Source: Lacimicrobium sp. SS2-24 | Lineage (GTDB): Bacteria; Pseudomonadota; Gammaproteobacteria; Enterobacterales; Alteromonadaceae | Length of the DNA stretch: 64,000 nucleotides | Reading direction: 5' to 3' | Assembly: GCF_002201535.1 (NCBI RefSeq) | Contig: NZ_NIWW01000002.1 | Location: 434,001-498,000, forward strand | In this document: piece by piece, positions 56,549-64,000 of the stretch | Numbering within the stretch: the stretch's first letter is position 1 | How the letters are laid out: every line of letters starts with the position of its first letter | Program-made: the position numbers and the translations under genes | The notes under the pieces: model-generated | Databases searched by the model: none | Told to the model about the DNA's origin: nothing | What the model saw: only the letters and a program-made list of their open reading frames with translations

Positions 56549-58624
56549 ATGCAGTCACTCTCATATCTGAAGCTGACGGAACTTAAAGGCGTTGGCAGCA
56601 AAGTTGCCGAAAAGCTGCAAAAGCTGGGGTTGGTGACGGTGCAGGACCTGCTCTTTCACCTGCCTATCCGCTATGAAGATCGTACCCGTATTTACCCCAT
56701 TGCCGACCTGATGCCACACGTGCATGTGAGTATCGAGGGTAAGGTCATGTCCAGTGATATTCAGTTTGGCCGCAAGCGCATGCTGATTGTGCGTCTCAGT
56801 GATGGCAGCGGCAGTATCACCCTGCGCTTTTTTCATTTTAGCGCGGCACAAAAAAATGCACTGGAGCCCGGTACCACAGTGCGTTGTTTCGGAGAGGTGC
56901 GTCGCGGCAAGTATGGCCTGGAAATGATGCATCCGGAATACCGCTTGCAGCAGCCTGATGACGCCTCCATCACAGAAGAATCCTATACGCCTATTTACCC
57001 CACCACCGAAGGCCTTAAGCAAATCAGTTTGCGCAAGCTGAGTGAACAGGCGCTGGCGTTACTGGGTAAAGGGGGGCTGGCAGAGCTGTTACCAGCCGGA
57101 ATGTATGACCAGCAAATCAGCCTCAGGAATGCGCTGTTTACAGTACATCGCCCCGCGGCGGATGAAAGCCTGGCGTTGCTGGAGAAAGGCGAGCATCCGG
57201 CGCAGCAGCGTCTGATTGTTGAGGAGTTGCTGGCCCATCACCTCAGCGTGCTCAAAGTGCGTCACAATAGTGACCAGCAGTTGAGCATGGCGCTCAACGC
57301 CGATCAGGACTTATGTGAACGCTTTTTGCGTTCGTTGCCTTTTGCCCCCACAAGCGCCCAGCAGCGTGTCAGTGCAGAAATTGCCGAGGATCTGTCACAT
57401 ACCCGACCGATGATGAGACTGGTACAGGGCGATGTAGGCTCCGGGAAAACCCTGGTGGCAGCACTGGCGGCCCTGACCGCCATCGGTGCCGGTTATCAGG
57501 TCGCCCTGATGGCGCCAACAGAGCTACTGGCCGAACAGCATGCCAATAATTTTCGGCAGTGGCTGACACCGCTCAACATTGAGGTGGGATGGCTGGCAGG
57601 TAAACTCAAAGGTAAAGCCCGTGAAGCGTTACTGGCGCGTCTGGCCAGCGGAGAGATTCAGATGCTGGTGGGCACTCATGCTATTTTTCAGCACAGTGTG
57701 AGCTTTGATCATCTGGCATTGGTGATTATTGACGAACAACACCGTTTTGGTGTGCATCAACGCCTGGCGTTGCGTGAAAAAGGACAGCAGCAGGGACTCT
57801 TTCCCCATCAGTTGATCATGACCGCCACCCCCATACCGCGCACCCTGGCGATGACCGCCTATGCCGATCTGGACACCTCCATCATCGATGAATTGCCGCC
57901 CGGTCGGACCCCGGTAAAAACGGTGGCGATCCCAGAGAGCCGTCGCGATGAAGTGGTCGCCAGAGTGCATGAAGCCTGCAAACAGCAAGGCCGACAAGTG
58001 TATTGGGTGTGTACCCTGATTGAAGAGTCGGAAGTACTTGAGTGTCAGGCTGCCGAAGATACCGCTCAGGCGCTGGCCATGGCATTACCGGATTTGCGGG
58101 TGGGCCTGGTGCATGGGCGCTTAAAAGCCGCTGAAAAACAGCAGGTGATGCAGGCTTTCAGCGATGCTGAACTGGATTTGCTGGTGGCGACCACCGTGAT
58201 TGAGGTGGGGGTGGATGTGCCCAATGCCAGTCTGATGATTATTGAAAACCCTGAACGCCTGGGTCTGGCGCAGTTACATCAGCTGCGCGGCAGGGTGGGA
58301 CGAGGCTCAGTAGAGAGTCATTGCGTGCTGATGTATCAGTCGCCCTTGTCAAAAACGGCGACTCAACGTCTGGCGGTACTCAGACAAAGCAATGATGGTT
58401 TTATGATTGCCCAGCGAGACCTTGAAATCAGAGGGCCGGGCGAGCTGCTCGGCACCCGGCAAACCGGCTTGGCGGAGCTGAAGATCGCCGACCTGGTCAG
58501 AGATGCGCACCTGATTCCTCAGGTTCAGCAACTGGCCACCCGGCTATGGCAGGAACACCCTGACAAAGCACAGGCTTTAATCAACCGGTGGCTGGCCCAT
58601 CGTGAAAGTTACGGACACGCCTGA
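56549..58624 (+). CDS. recG: ATP-dependent DNA helicase RecG
   Basis: A 691-residue branch-migration helicase that remodels stalled forks and Holliday junctions. The N-terminal wedge/OB domain covers about residues 1-240. The helicase core has Walker A LVQGDVGSGKTLVAA, a DEQH box IIDEQHRFGVHQR, motif III MTATPIPRTLA, and the C-terminal TTVIEVGVDVPNA and LHQLRGRVGRG. The start overlaps nothing and follows the peroxiredoxin gene by 6 bp. Its stop shares one base with the rsmJ start. Confidence 0.97.
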   Translation: MQSLSYLKLTELKGVGSKVAEKLQKLGLVTVQDLLFHLPIRYEDRTRIYPIADLMPHVHVSIEGKVMSSDIQFGRKRMLIVRLSDGSGSITLRFFHFSAAQKNALEPGTTVRCFGEVRRGKYGLEMMHPEYRLQQPDDASITEESYTPIYPTTEGLKQISLRKLSEQALALLGKGGLAELLPAGMYDQQISLRNALFTVHRPAADESLALLEKGEHPAQQRLIVEELLAHHLSVLKVRHNSDQQLSMALNADQDLCERFLRSLPFAPTSAQQRVSAEIAEDLSHTRPMMRLVQGDVGSGKTLVAALAALTAIGAGYQVALMAPTELLAEQHANNFRQWLTPLNIEVGWLAGKLKGKAREALLARLASGEIQMLVGTHAIFQHSVSFDHLALVIIDEQHRFGVHQRLALREKGQQQGLFPHQLIMTATPIPRTLAMTAYADLDTSIIDELPPGRTPVKTVAIPESRRDEVVARVHEACKQQGRQVYWVCTLIEESEVLECQAAEDTAQALAMALPDLRVGLVHGRLKAAEKQQVMQAFSDAELDLLVATTVIEVGVDVPNASLMIIENPERLGLAQLHQLRGRVGRGSVESHCVLMYQSPLSKTATQRLAVLRQSNDGFMIAQRDLEIRGPGELLGTRQTGLAELKIADLVRDAHLIPQVQQLATRLWQEHPDKAQALINRWLAHRESYGHA

Positions 58625-59385
58625 TGACCATTGTTCCTGTATTGCCCGCCTCTGAGCGTTTTGTGGCGCAGGCACAGCGTGTGGCCAAAACCTGGCAGTT
58701 ACCGATTGCTGAGGCAGACTCGGCGCAGGGGCTGGTATTGTGGCTGGATGAAAACGGGCTGGCACTAAAGACCCTCGATGATACGAAAATGGGGGTGGTG
58801 CGGGTCGACTTTGCTGCCGGGGCCATGAACTGGCGCCGCCATCATGGTGGTGGTAAATCCGAAGCGGTGGCGAAAGCGGTCGGTATCAAGGGGGCAAAGC
58901 GCCCCTCGGTGCTTGATGCCACGGCAGGGCTGGGCAGAGACGCCTTTGTACTGGCCAGCCTGGGATGTCATCTGACCCTGCTGGAGCGCTCTGCTGTGGT
59001 GGCCGCCCTGCTTGAAGACGGGCTCAACAGAGCCGCAACAGATCCAGAGCTTTGTAACTGGTTGCCTCAGCGAGTGAGGCTACTGAACACCTCCGCGGTC
59101 AGCACCATGGCGGATTGGCAAGGGCAGGCACCGGAAGTGGTCTATCTGGACCCCATGTTCCCCCACCGCAAAAAATCAGCATTAGTAAAAAAAGAAATGC
59201 GATTGTTCCAGCAGTTACTGGGACCGGACGAAGATGCTGATGCCTTGCTGCAACCGGCATTGCAGCTGGCGCAAAAACGGGTGGTGGTAAAACGTCCTGC
59301 CGGTGCCCCTTGGCTTAATGAAATGAAGCCCCATATAGAAATGACGGGCCGAGCCAACCGTTTTGATATTTATTTGATCCATTAA
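58624..59385 (+). CDS. rsmJ: 16S rRNA (guanine(1516)-N(2))-methyltransferase
   Basis: A 253-residue S-adenosylmethionine-dependent methyltransferase. VDATAGLGRDAF-like LDATAGLGRDAFVLASLG is the cofactor loop, LLERSAVVAALLEDGL is typical of RsmJ, and VYLDPMFPHRKKSALVKKEMR holds the catalytic DPMFP motif. It modifies G1516 of 16S rRNA. It overlaps the recG stop by one base. Confidence 0.94.
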   Translation: MTIVPVLPASERFVAQAQRVAKTWQLPIAEADSAQGLVLWLDENGLALKTLDDTKMGVVRVDFAAGAMNWRRHHGGGKSEAVAKAVGIKGAKRPSVLDATAGLGRDAFVLASLGCHLTLLERSAVVAALLEDGLNRAATDPELCNWLPQRVRLLNTSAVSTMADWQGQAPEVVYLDPMFPHRKKSALVKKEMRLFQQLLGPDEDADALLQPALQLAQKRVVVKRPAGAPWLNEMKPHIEMTGRANRFDIYLIH

Positions 59386-59434
59386 ATTTTTGGCTCATAT
59401 AAGCCAATGCATTTGGCAAAAAAGGAGATGCACT

Positions 59435-59911
59435 ATGATACAAGCAGGACAATCTCTACCCGATATGACCTTTTCATTGCGTGAAAAGGGAGAAAGTAAA
59501 GAAGCCACCACGGCAGATCTGTTTTCCGGTAAGAAAGTGGTGCTTTTCGCTGTCCCCGGCCCTTTCACGCCGACCTGTTCTGAAGCCCACGTTCCGGGTT
59601 ATGTCACCCTGGCAGATAAGCTCAAAGCGCAGGGTGTCGATACCATTATCTGTACCGCAGTCAGTGATGCTTTTGTAATGGAAGCGTGGAAAAAAGACCA
59701 GAACGCCGATGAGCTACTGATGCTGGCCGATGGTGATGCCAGCTTCGCCAAAGCACTGGGTATGGACATGGACACCGGTGCATTCGGCGGTATCCGCTCC
59801 AAACGCTATTCGATGCTGGTGGTGGATGGTAAAGTCGAGAAGGTTAATCTCGAAGAGCCCGGCAAGTTTGACGTCAGCGACGCTCAGACCATGCTGGAGC
59901 AGCTTTCCTGA
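59435..59911 (+). CDS. Peroxiredoxin (Prx5-type)
   Basis: A 158-residue atypical peroxiredoxin. The peroxidatic Cys is in VPGPFTPTCSEAHVPGYV, with the supporting Thr and the later Arg (GIRSKRYSMLVVDGKVE). It reduces hydroperoxides, probably with glutathione/glutaredoxin, as for Prx5 family members. ATG 59435 has AAGGAG nine bases before it; a longer frame from 59390 lacks such a site. Confidence 0.92.
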   Translation: MIQAGQSLPDMTFSLREKGESKEATTADLFSGKKVVLFAVPGPFTPTCSEAHVPGYVTLADKLKAQGVDTIICTAVSDAFVMEAWKKDQNADELLMLADGDASFAKALGMDMDTGAFGGIRSKRYSMLVVDGKVEKVNLEEPGKFDVSDAQTMLEQLS

Positions 59912-59941
59912 GGTAGACAATACTTACAGGAAAATCAAGAT

Positions 59942-59976
59942 AGCCTCTGCCCCGGTTTCGGGGCAGAGGCTTTTTT
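59942..59976 (+). terminator. Terminator between peroxiredoxin and DUF3718 genes
   Basis: GCCTCTGCCCCGG and the complementary GGGGCAGAGGC form a long stem with a TTTC loop, followed by TTTTTT. It lies 30 bp after the peroxiredoxin stop and can serve the convergent gene too. Confidence 0.9.
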
Positions 59977-59982
59977 GTTTGT

Positions 59983-60384
59983 TTAGTTGGTGTTGAGTCT
60001 GTCCACCAGGGCGATACCGATGGGCGACTTAAGGTGACCATTGGCCTCTGCCCATTTTTCCAGCGTCTGCCCGTCTGCCTCGGGTTCTGATAATTCGCTG
60101 CGGGTCATGGATTTTATCAGGTATTCGCCGGTATCCACCGCACCATTTGACATGGCGTGTCGAATAAGGCTCATGTTGTCGCAGGTGATGCCGGCATAGT
60201 AATCACCCAGTTTCAGGTTGTAGTCCTGACGCACATCCCGCATTTTCTTGCGCAGCTCTGACTTATCGTTGTTCTTGACGATGGTGCAGATATTTTGCAG
60301 ATCCTGCTGAATATCGGCAGCAACCGGCAGTGAGAGTGTTGCCGCCAACGCAGCGGTTAATGCGAGGTTGAGAGGTTTTATCAT
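59983..60384 (-). CDS. DUF3718-family secreted protein
   Basis: A 133-residue protein with a signal peptide (MIKPLNLALTAALAATLSLPVAA). The mature part has two Cys (NICTIVKNNDKSELRKKMRD and GITCDNMSLIRHAM), matching the pattern remembered for DUF3718, a family found in Alteromonadales and Shewanella. No function is known. It stands alone and is convergent with the peroxiredoxin gene. Confidence 0.75.
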   Translation of the reverse strand: MIKPLNLALTAALAATLSLPVAADIQQDLQNICTIVKNNDKSELRKKMRDVRQDYNLKLGDYYAGITCDNMSLIRHAMSNGAVDTGEYLIKSMTRSELSEPEADGQTLEKWAEANGHLKSPIGIALVDRLNTN

Positions 60385-60593
60385 GATATATCCTTGTTGT
60401 GTGAATCATCAGTGATATTAGTGCGCGTTGGATAATCTGCCAATGGAAATTGCATGTGGATGATTAATACCAGGGTAGTCAGCCTCTGCAACAAAAAGCC
60501 ATTCGCGGTGCCACCGCGTCAACCATTGCACAGTAGGGCAATTGTCAGCATGAGTTGGTATAATCCGCGTTTTGCTTATTGGGAGCGCCCGGT

Positions 60594-61775
60594 TTGGCTG
60601 ACTACGATGTAATTGTTCTGGGTGCAGGCGCCGCAGGCCTGTTCTGCGCGGCGCAGGCGGCTAAAAGAGGCCGGTCTGTGCTGGTGCTGGATCATGCCAA
60701 GCGCATCGGCGGAAAGATCCTGATGTCAGGGGGCGGGCGCTGTAACTTCACCAACATGTACGCGGCACCGGAAAATTACCTCAGCCAGAATCCTCATTTT
60801 TGTAAGTCAGCACTGAGTCGTTATACCCAGTGGGACTTTATTGCACTGGTGGCCGACTATGGCATTGAGTACCACGAAAAAACCTTGGGCCAGCTGTTTT
60901 GCAATGATTCCGCCAAAGCCATTCTGAAAATGTTGCTCAGCGAATGCGATAAAGCCGGGGTACAACTCCGCCACCCTGTTGAGGTGGAACAGGTCAGCAA
61001 AACCGACAGCGGCTTTACACTGGCAACCCGCCTTGGGGCTTTGTCTTGTCAGTCGCTGGTTATCGCCACCGGGGGACTGTCTATTCCGAAGCTCGGAGCC
61101 AGCCCCTTTGGCTATAAAATTGCCGAGCAATTTGGTCTGAAGGTGCTGCCAACACGGGCCGGTCTGGTGCCTTTTACCCTGCATGAACAGGATAAACAGG
61201 TGTTGGCCGAATTAAGCGGCATTTCGCTGGATGCCACGGCGCAATGTCAGCATACCCATTTCCACGAAAATATTTTGTTTACCCACCGCGGCCTGTCGGG
61301 ACCTTCTGTATTGCAGATCTCTAACTACTGGCTCCCGGGTGACGTGGTGACCTTTAATCTCAGCCCTGGCGAGGATCTGCACGCCTGGCTGCAAAATGAA
61401 GCGAATACCCATCCAGATGCGCAGCTCAGCACCGTGCTTGGCCGGCGCTACCCGAAGCGTTTTGTGCAGGTGGCACTGGAATACTTCGAACTCACCAACA
61501 AACCGATGAAGCAATATCAGGGCAAGCAACTACAGCAAGTGGCAGAGGCCTTTGAGCAGTGGCAGTTAAAACCCAATGGCACAGAAGGCTATCGCACCGC
61601 CGAAGTGACGCTGGGCGGCGTGGACACCGATGAGCTTTCCTCGAAAACCATGGAGTCGAAAAAAGTGCCGGGATTGTACTTTATCGGTGAAGTGATGGAT
61701 GTCACCGGCTGGCTCGGTGGCTATAACTTTCAATGGGCCTGGAGCAGCGGCTGGGTAGCCGGGCAGAACGTATAG
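60594..61775 (+). CDS. HI0933/YhiN-family flavoprotein
   Basis: A protein of about 393 residues with a Rossmann FAD site (YDVIVLGAGAAGLFCAAQAAKRG). GGKILMSGGGRCNFTNM is the hallmark of the HI0933/BaiN-like group, followed by LVIATGGLSIPKLGASPFGY and the C-terminal GLYFIGEVMDVTGWLGGYNFQWAWSSG. It is a predicted NAD(P)/FAD-dependent oxidoreductase of unknown substrate. A TTG at 60594, with GGGAG eight bases before it, is the best start; an in-frame TTG at 60579 lies in front of that site. Confidence 0.93.
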   Translation: MADYDVIVLGAGAAGLFCAAQAAKRGRSVLVLDHAKRIGGKILMSGGGRCNFTNMYAAPENYLSQNPHFCKSALSRYTQWDFIALVADYGIEYHEKTLGQLFCNDSAKAILKMLLSECDKAGVQLRHPVEVEQVSKTDSGFTLATRLGALSCQSLVIATGGLSIPKLGASPFGYKIAEQFGLKVLPTRAGLVPFTLHEQDKQVLAELSGISLDATAQCQHTHFHENILFTHRGLSGPSVLQISNYWLPGDVVTFNLSPGEDLHAWLQNEANTHPDAQLSTVLGRRYPKRFVQVALEYFELTNKPMKQYQGKQLQQVAEAFEQWQLKPNGTEGYRTAEVTLGGVDTDELSSKTMESKKVPGLYFIGEVMDVTGWLGGYNFQWAWSSGWVAGQNV

Positions 61776-61848
61776 CGGGTTATTCACGCTCTTCCGACCC
61801 TGTTATTTATCCTGGTAACAGGGTCTGCCAGAAGTCTGGTTGTTTGTA

Positions 61849-61886
61849 TATAACATATTTAGAAAATAAACATGTTATTCAGTAAC
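61849..61886. promoter_or_regulatory. AT-rich element A (SMP-30 gene), with GTTA-N5-TAAC palindrome
   Basis: This 38-base stretch matches 25 of 38 bases of the element at 63058-63095. It shares ATAACA near the left end and GTTATT(C/A)AGTAAC at the right (61874-61886, 12 of 13 identical). It lies 138 bp before the SMP-30-like gene. The equal spacing of the two conserved ends suggests a regulator site. Confidence 0.5.
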
Positions 61887-62023
61887 GTGCAAATGAGTTA
61901 CTTAAAACAAAGAGATAGATTTTTTTCCTGGCTGCTTTCTATTGATTTCTGCTGACCCTGCTGCTTGTTTTTATCCGTTTTGCCGAGAATAATGCGAGTC
62001 ACTCAACGCTTCCGGGTTCTCAC

Positions 62024-62941
62024 ATGAAACGCTTTTTCGCTGCCACGCCAATGACTCTCGCCTTATTCCTTGTGGGCTTGTTGTATCTGTTGCCGGTGAC
62101 ATCCACCTTCTCTGCTGAGCGGGATAGCCATGACTGGGTAGACGATGGCACGTTTACTCAGGGTATAGAAGGGCCCGCCGTGGGGCACGATGGCCGACTT
62201 TACGCGGTCAACTTTGCCGAGCAGGGCACCGTTGGCAGGGTAAGCTGTAACAATCAGGTTGATGGTTTCGTGATTCTGCCCAATGACTCGGTGGGAAACG
62301 GTATCCGTTTTGACCGTCATGGACGTATGTTGATAGCGGATTACGTGAACCACCGCATATGGTCAGTGGATATGGCAGATCGTGAGCTGAGTGTCTATGC
62401 CCATGAACCCGCTATGCATCAGCCTAATGATCTGGCCATCAGTGCAACAGATATGGTCTATGCCAGCGATCCCGACTGGTCTTCAGACAGCGGTCAACTG
62501 TGGATGATCGACACCGATGGCACCACCACGCTGGTGGAATCAGCAATGGGTACCACCAATGGTATCGAAGTCAGTGCCGATGAGATGTATCTGTTCGTTA
62601 ACGAGTCAGTGCAACGGCGGGTATGGCGCTACAGGCTGGATGAAAACGGAAGACCCACTGATAAAACCCTGTTTTATCAGTTTAAAACGCATGGCCTCGA
62701 TGGCATGCGCAGCGACAGTCAGGGTAATCTTTATATTGCCCGCTATGGTGCCGGACGGATTGTGGTGCTTTCACCCGATGGTGAGAAAGTCAGAGAATAT
62801 CGCCTTAAAGGCCAGTATCCCACGAACCTGGCTTTTGGCGGCGAAGATGGCCGTCAGGTCTTTGTGACCCTGCAAAAGCGCGGCGCCATTGAAACCTTCC
62901 AGAGCCCCTATCCCGGGCGTGCCTTTACCCTCAGACAGTAG
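62024..62941 (+). CDS. SMP-30/gluconolactonase-like (LRE) secreted protein
   Basis: A 305-residue six-bladed beta-propeller protein with a signal peptide (MKRFFAATPMTLALFLVGLLYLLPV). FTQGIEGPAVGHDGRLYAVNF has the metal-site Glu, GNGIRFDRHGRMLIADYVNHRIW and HQPNDLAISATDMVYASDPDW the Asn ligand, and DGMRSDSQGNLYIARYGAGRIVV the Asp. These are the SMP-30/gluconolactonase features. It may open a sugar lactone in the periplasm. An SMP-30 gene beside a D-threonine-aldolase-like gene with a shared upstream element suggests one pathway. Confidence 0.87.
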   Translation: MKRFFAATPMTLALFLVGLLYLLPVTSTFSAERDSHDWVDDGTFTQGIEGPAVGHDGRLYAVNFAEQGTVGRVSCNNQVDGFVILPNDSVGNGIRFDRHGRMLIADYVNHRIWSVDMADRELSVYAHEPAMHQPNDLAISATDMVYASDPDWSSDSGQLWMIDTDGTTTLVESAMGTTNGIEVSADEMYLFVNESVQRRVWRYRLDENGRPTDKTLFYQFKTHGLDGMRSDSQGNLYIARYGAGRIVVLSPDGEKVREYRLKGQYPTNLAFGGEDGRQVFVTLQKRGAIETFQSPYPGRAFTLRQ

Positions 62942-62945
62942 TTTA

Positions 62946-62988
62946 CACCCTATCTGATGCGCCCTTGTCACTGTGCGCTGATAGGGTG
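62946..62988. terminator. Hairpin after the SMP-30 gene
   Basis: CACCCTATC (62946-62954) and GATAGGGTG (62980-62988) form a 9-bp stem, with an inner GCGC/GCGC pairing. It starts 4 bp after the stop. No T-run follows, so factor-independent termination is doubtful. Confidence 0.45.
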
Positions 62989-63057
62989 AGATCAATTTCT
63001 GCTAACCAGCAGGGTAAGGTGCCTTGACACCGGCAGCCGGCCTCAGTAATGTGTATA

Positions 63058-63095
63058 AATAACACATAAAAATTAATAAATAGTTATTAAGTAAC
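63058..63095. promoter_or_regulatory. AT-rich element B (PLP-enzyme gene)
   Basis: This is the partner of the element at 61849-61886: ATAACA at the left and GTTATTAAGTAAC at the right (63083-63095) in the same spacing. It lies 81 bp before the ATG of the PLP enzyme gene. Confidence 0.5.
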
Positions 63096-63175
63096 ACTGT
63101 GGTTGACCACTACATAGGAAGTGGTTGGCCGTGTCACTATCCACGTCGGACAAACGCCATGAGAGATATCCCAAA

Positions 63176-64000
63176 ATGACCGCAGCAGATATGAGAGCCC
63201 TTAAGGGGACAGGCAGTCAGCCGCCGGGAAACAGTGGCTGGCGTATCCTCGACGAGGACGTCAGTCTGCCGATCGCAACGCTGCATGAGACGGCCCTGAA
63301 CAACAACCTCGACTGGATGGCCCGTTACGCCCGGGCCAGTGGCGTAAGGCTGGCCCCCCATGGCAAAACCAGCATGGCTCCTGAGCTTTTTGCCCGTATG
63401 CTGGACGCCGGTGCGTGGGCTATTAGTCTGGCCACGGCACCCCAGGTTTGTGCGGCTGCCGAGGCAGGGGTTAAACGTATTCTGATGGCCAACCAACTGG
63501 TGGGCAAAGCCAACATGCAGCGCATTGCTCAGTGCCTGAATCAGGGGCTGGAATACTACTGTTTTGTTGATTCCCCGGATAATGCCCGCGCCCTGAGCGA
63601 CTTTTTTTCAGCGCAGGGTTTAAGTCTCAACGTATTACTGGAAATGGGTGTGCCGGGCGGGCGCTGTGGTGTGCGCACAGAGCAGCAGGCAATATCGCTG
63701 AGCGCCCGGATTCAGCGTCTGCAGGGGCTATCGTTGCGTGGGCTGGCATTTTATGAAGGTGTGATCGGTGGTGACGACGCCGCAGCCAGGATAGCTGATT
63801 TTGTCCGCCAGATGCGGGAGCTGGCGCTGGAACTCTATTACCAGGGGCGCTTTGCTCCCGGCACCATCAGCATTAGCGGCGCGGGCTCTGCCTGGTACGA
63901 TATTGTCGCGGAAGTCCTCGATGGGCCGAGCCTTCCCCCGTCGATGCAGGTCGTGATACGACCGGGCTGCTATCTGATTCACGATACCGGTATTTACGAG
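63176..64000 (+). CDS. D-threonine aldolase-like PLP enzyme (alanine-racemase fold), 3' truncated
   Basis: The gene runs off the right end after 275 codons. LPIATLHETALNNNLDWMARYARASG leads to APHGKTSMAPELFARML with the PLP-binding Lys. LLEMGVPGGRCGVR and ISGAGSAWYDIV are further marks of the D-TA/DSD1 branch of the alanine racemase N-domain superfamily. Members cleave D-3-hydroxy-amino acids or dehydrate D-serine. ATG 63176 is taken as the start, although a GTG at 63131 in the same frame is possible and neither has a strong ribosome-binding site. Confidence 0.85.
   Translation, partial: MTAADMRALKGTGSQPPGNSGWRILDEDVSLPIATLHETALNNNLDWMARYARASGVRLAPHGKTSMAPELFARMLDAGAWAISLATAPQVCAAAEAGVKRILMANQLVGKANMQRIAQCLNQGLEYYCFVDSPDNARALSDFFSAQGLSLNVLLEMGVPGGRCGVRTEQQAISLSARIQRLQGLSLRGLAFYEGVIGGDDAAARIADFVRQMRELALELYYQGRFAPGTISISGAGSAWYDIVAEVLDGPSLPPSMQVVIRPGCYLIHDTGIYE

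Overview
The window looks like chromosomal DNA of a marine, polysaccharide-degrading gammaproteobacterium of the Alteromonadales type. Three things point there: the housekeeping order gmk-rpoZ-spoT-(ridA)-trmH-recG, the TonB-dependent receptors with TIGR01782-like plug sequences, and the DUF3718 protein. The assignment rests on gene content and remembered family features, not on a database search. No tRNA, rRNA, CRISPR, phage or insertion sequence was seen.

Layout. Bases 1-2660 hold a truncated secreted protein, a SnoaL-like protein, a periplasmic solute-binding-like protein and a flavodoxin-type oxidoreductase. Bases 2665-30127 form one large carbohydrate-utilisation locus: a FadR-type GntR regulator, a KDG kinase operon with DUF4861 and DUF2264 proteins, a PL8 polysaccharide lyase with two C-terminal carbohydrate-binding-like repeats, GH105, GH2 beta-galactosidase, a sodium/sugar symporter, galE-galT-galK, kduD-kduI, a TRAP transporter, GH88, a TonB-dependent receptor and galM. 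Five copies of an operator-like box (TGTATGAAGAC core) sit over or just after the -10 elements of its uronate-side promoters. Inferred flow: the lyase cuts a uronate-containing polymer and the receptor imports oligomers. GH88/GH105 release the unsaturated uronate and GH2 releases galactose. TRAP and SSS carriers then bring in the monomers, which pass through KduI-KduD-KdgK to KDPG and through the Leloir pathway to glucose-1-phosphate. No sulfatase or N-acetylgalactosamine gene is present, so the substrate may be a galactose/uronic acid polymer rather than chondroitin.

Bases 30171-38590 carry an NTF2-like protein and an acyl-CoA cluster: CaiB/BaiF CoA-transferase, LysR regulator, acyl-CoA dehydrogenase, APH-like kinase, histidine phosphatase and two SDRs. 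The dehydrogenase/kinase pair resembles split halves of animal ACAD10/ACAD11. Bases 38631-46066 hold a two-component system, a Fur-box-preceded siderophore receptor with a PepSY membrane partner, a b561-type cytochrome with a PepSY lipoprotein, and MntP. Bases 46086-51376 encode an RND efflux pump with its adaptor and a serine esterase. Bases 51505-61775 are housekeeping: gmk, rpoZ, spoT, ridA, trmH, recG, rsmJ, peroxiredoxins and a YhiN/HI0933 flavoprotein. The right end has an SMP-30-like lactonase and a truncated D-threonine-aldolase-like PLP enzyme, each preceded by a related AT-rich element.
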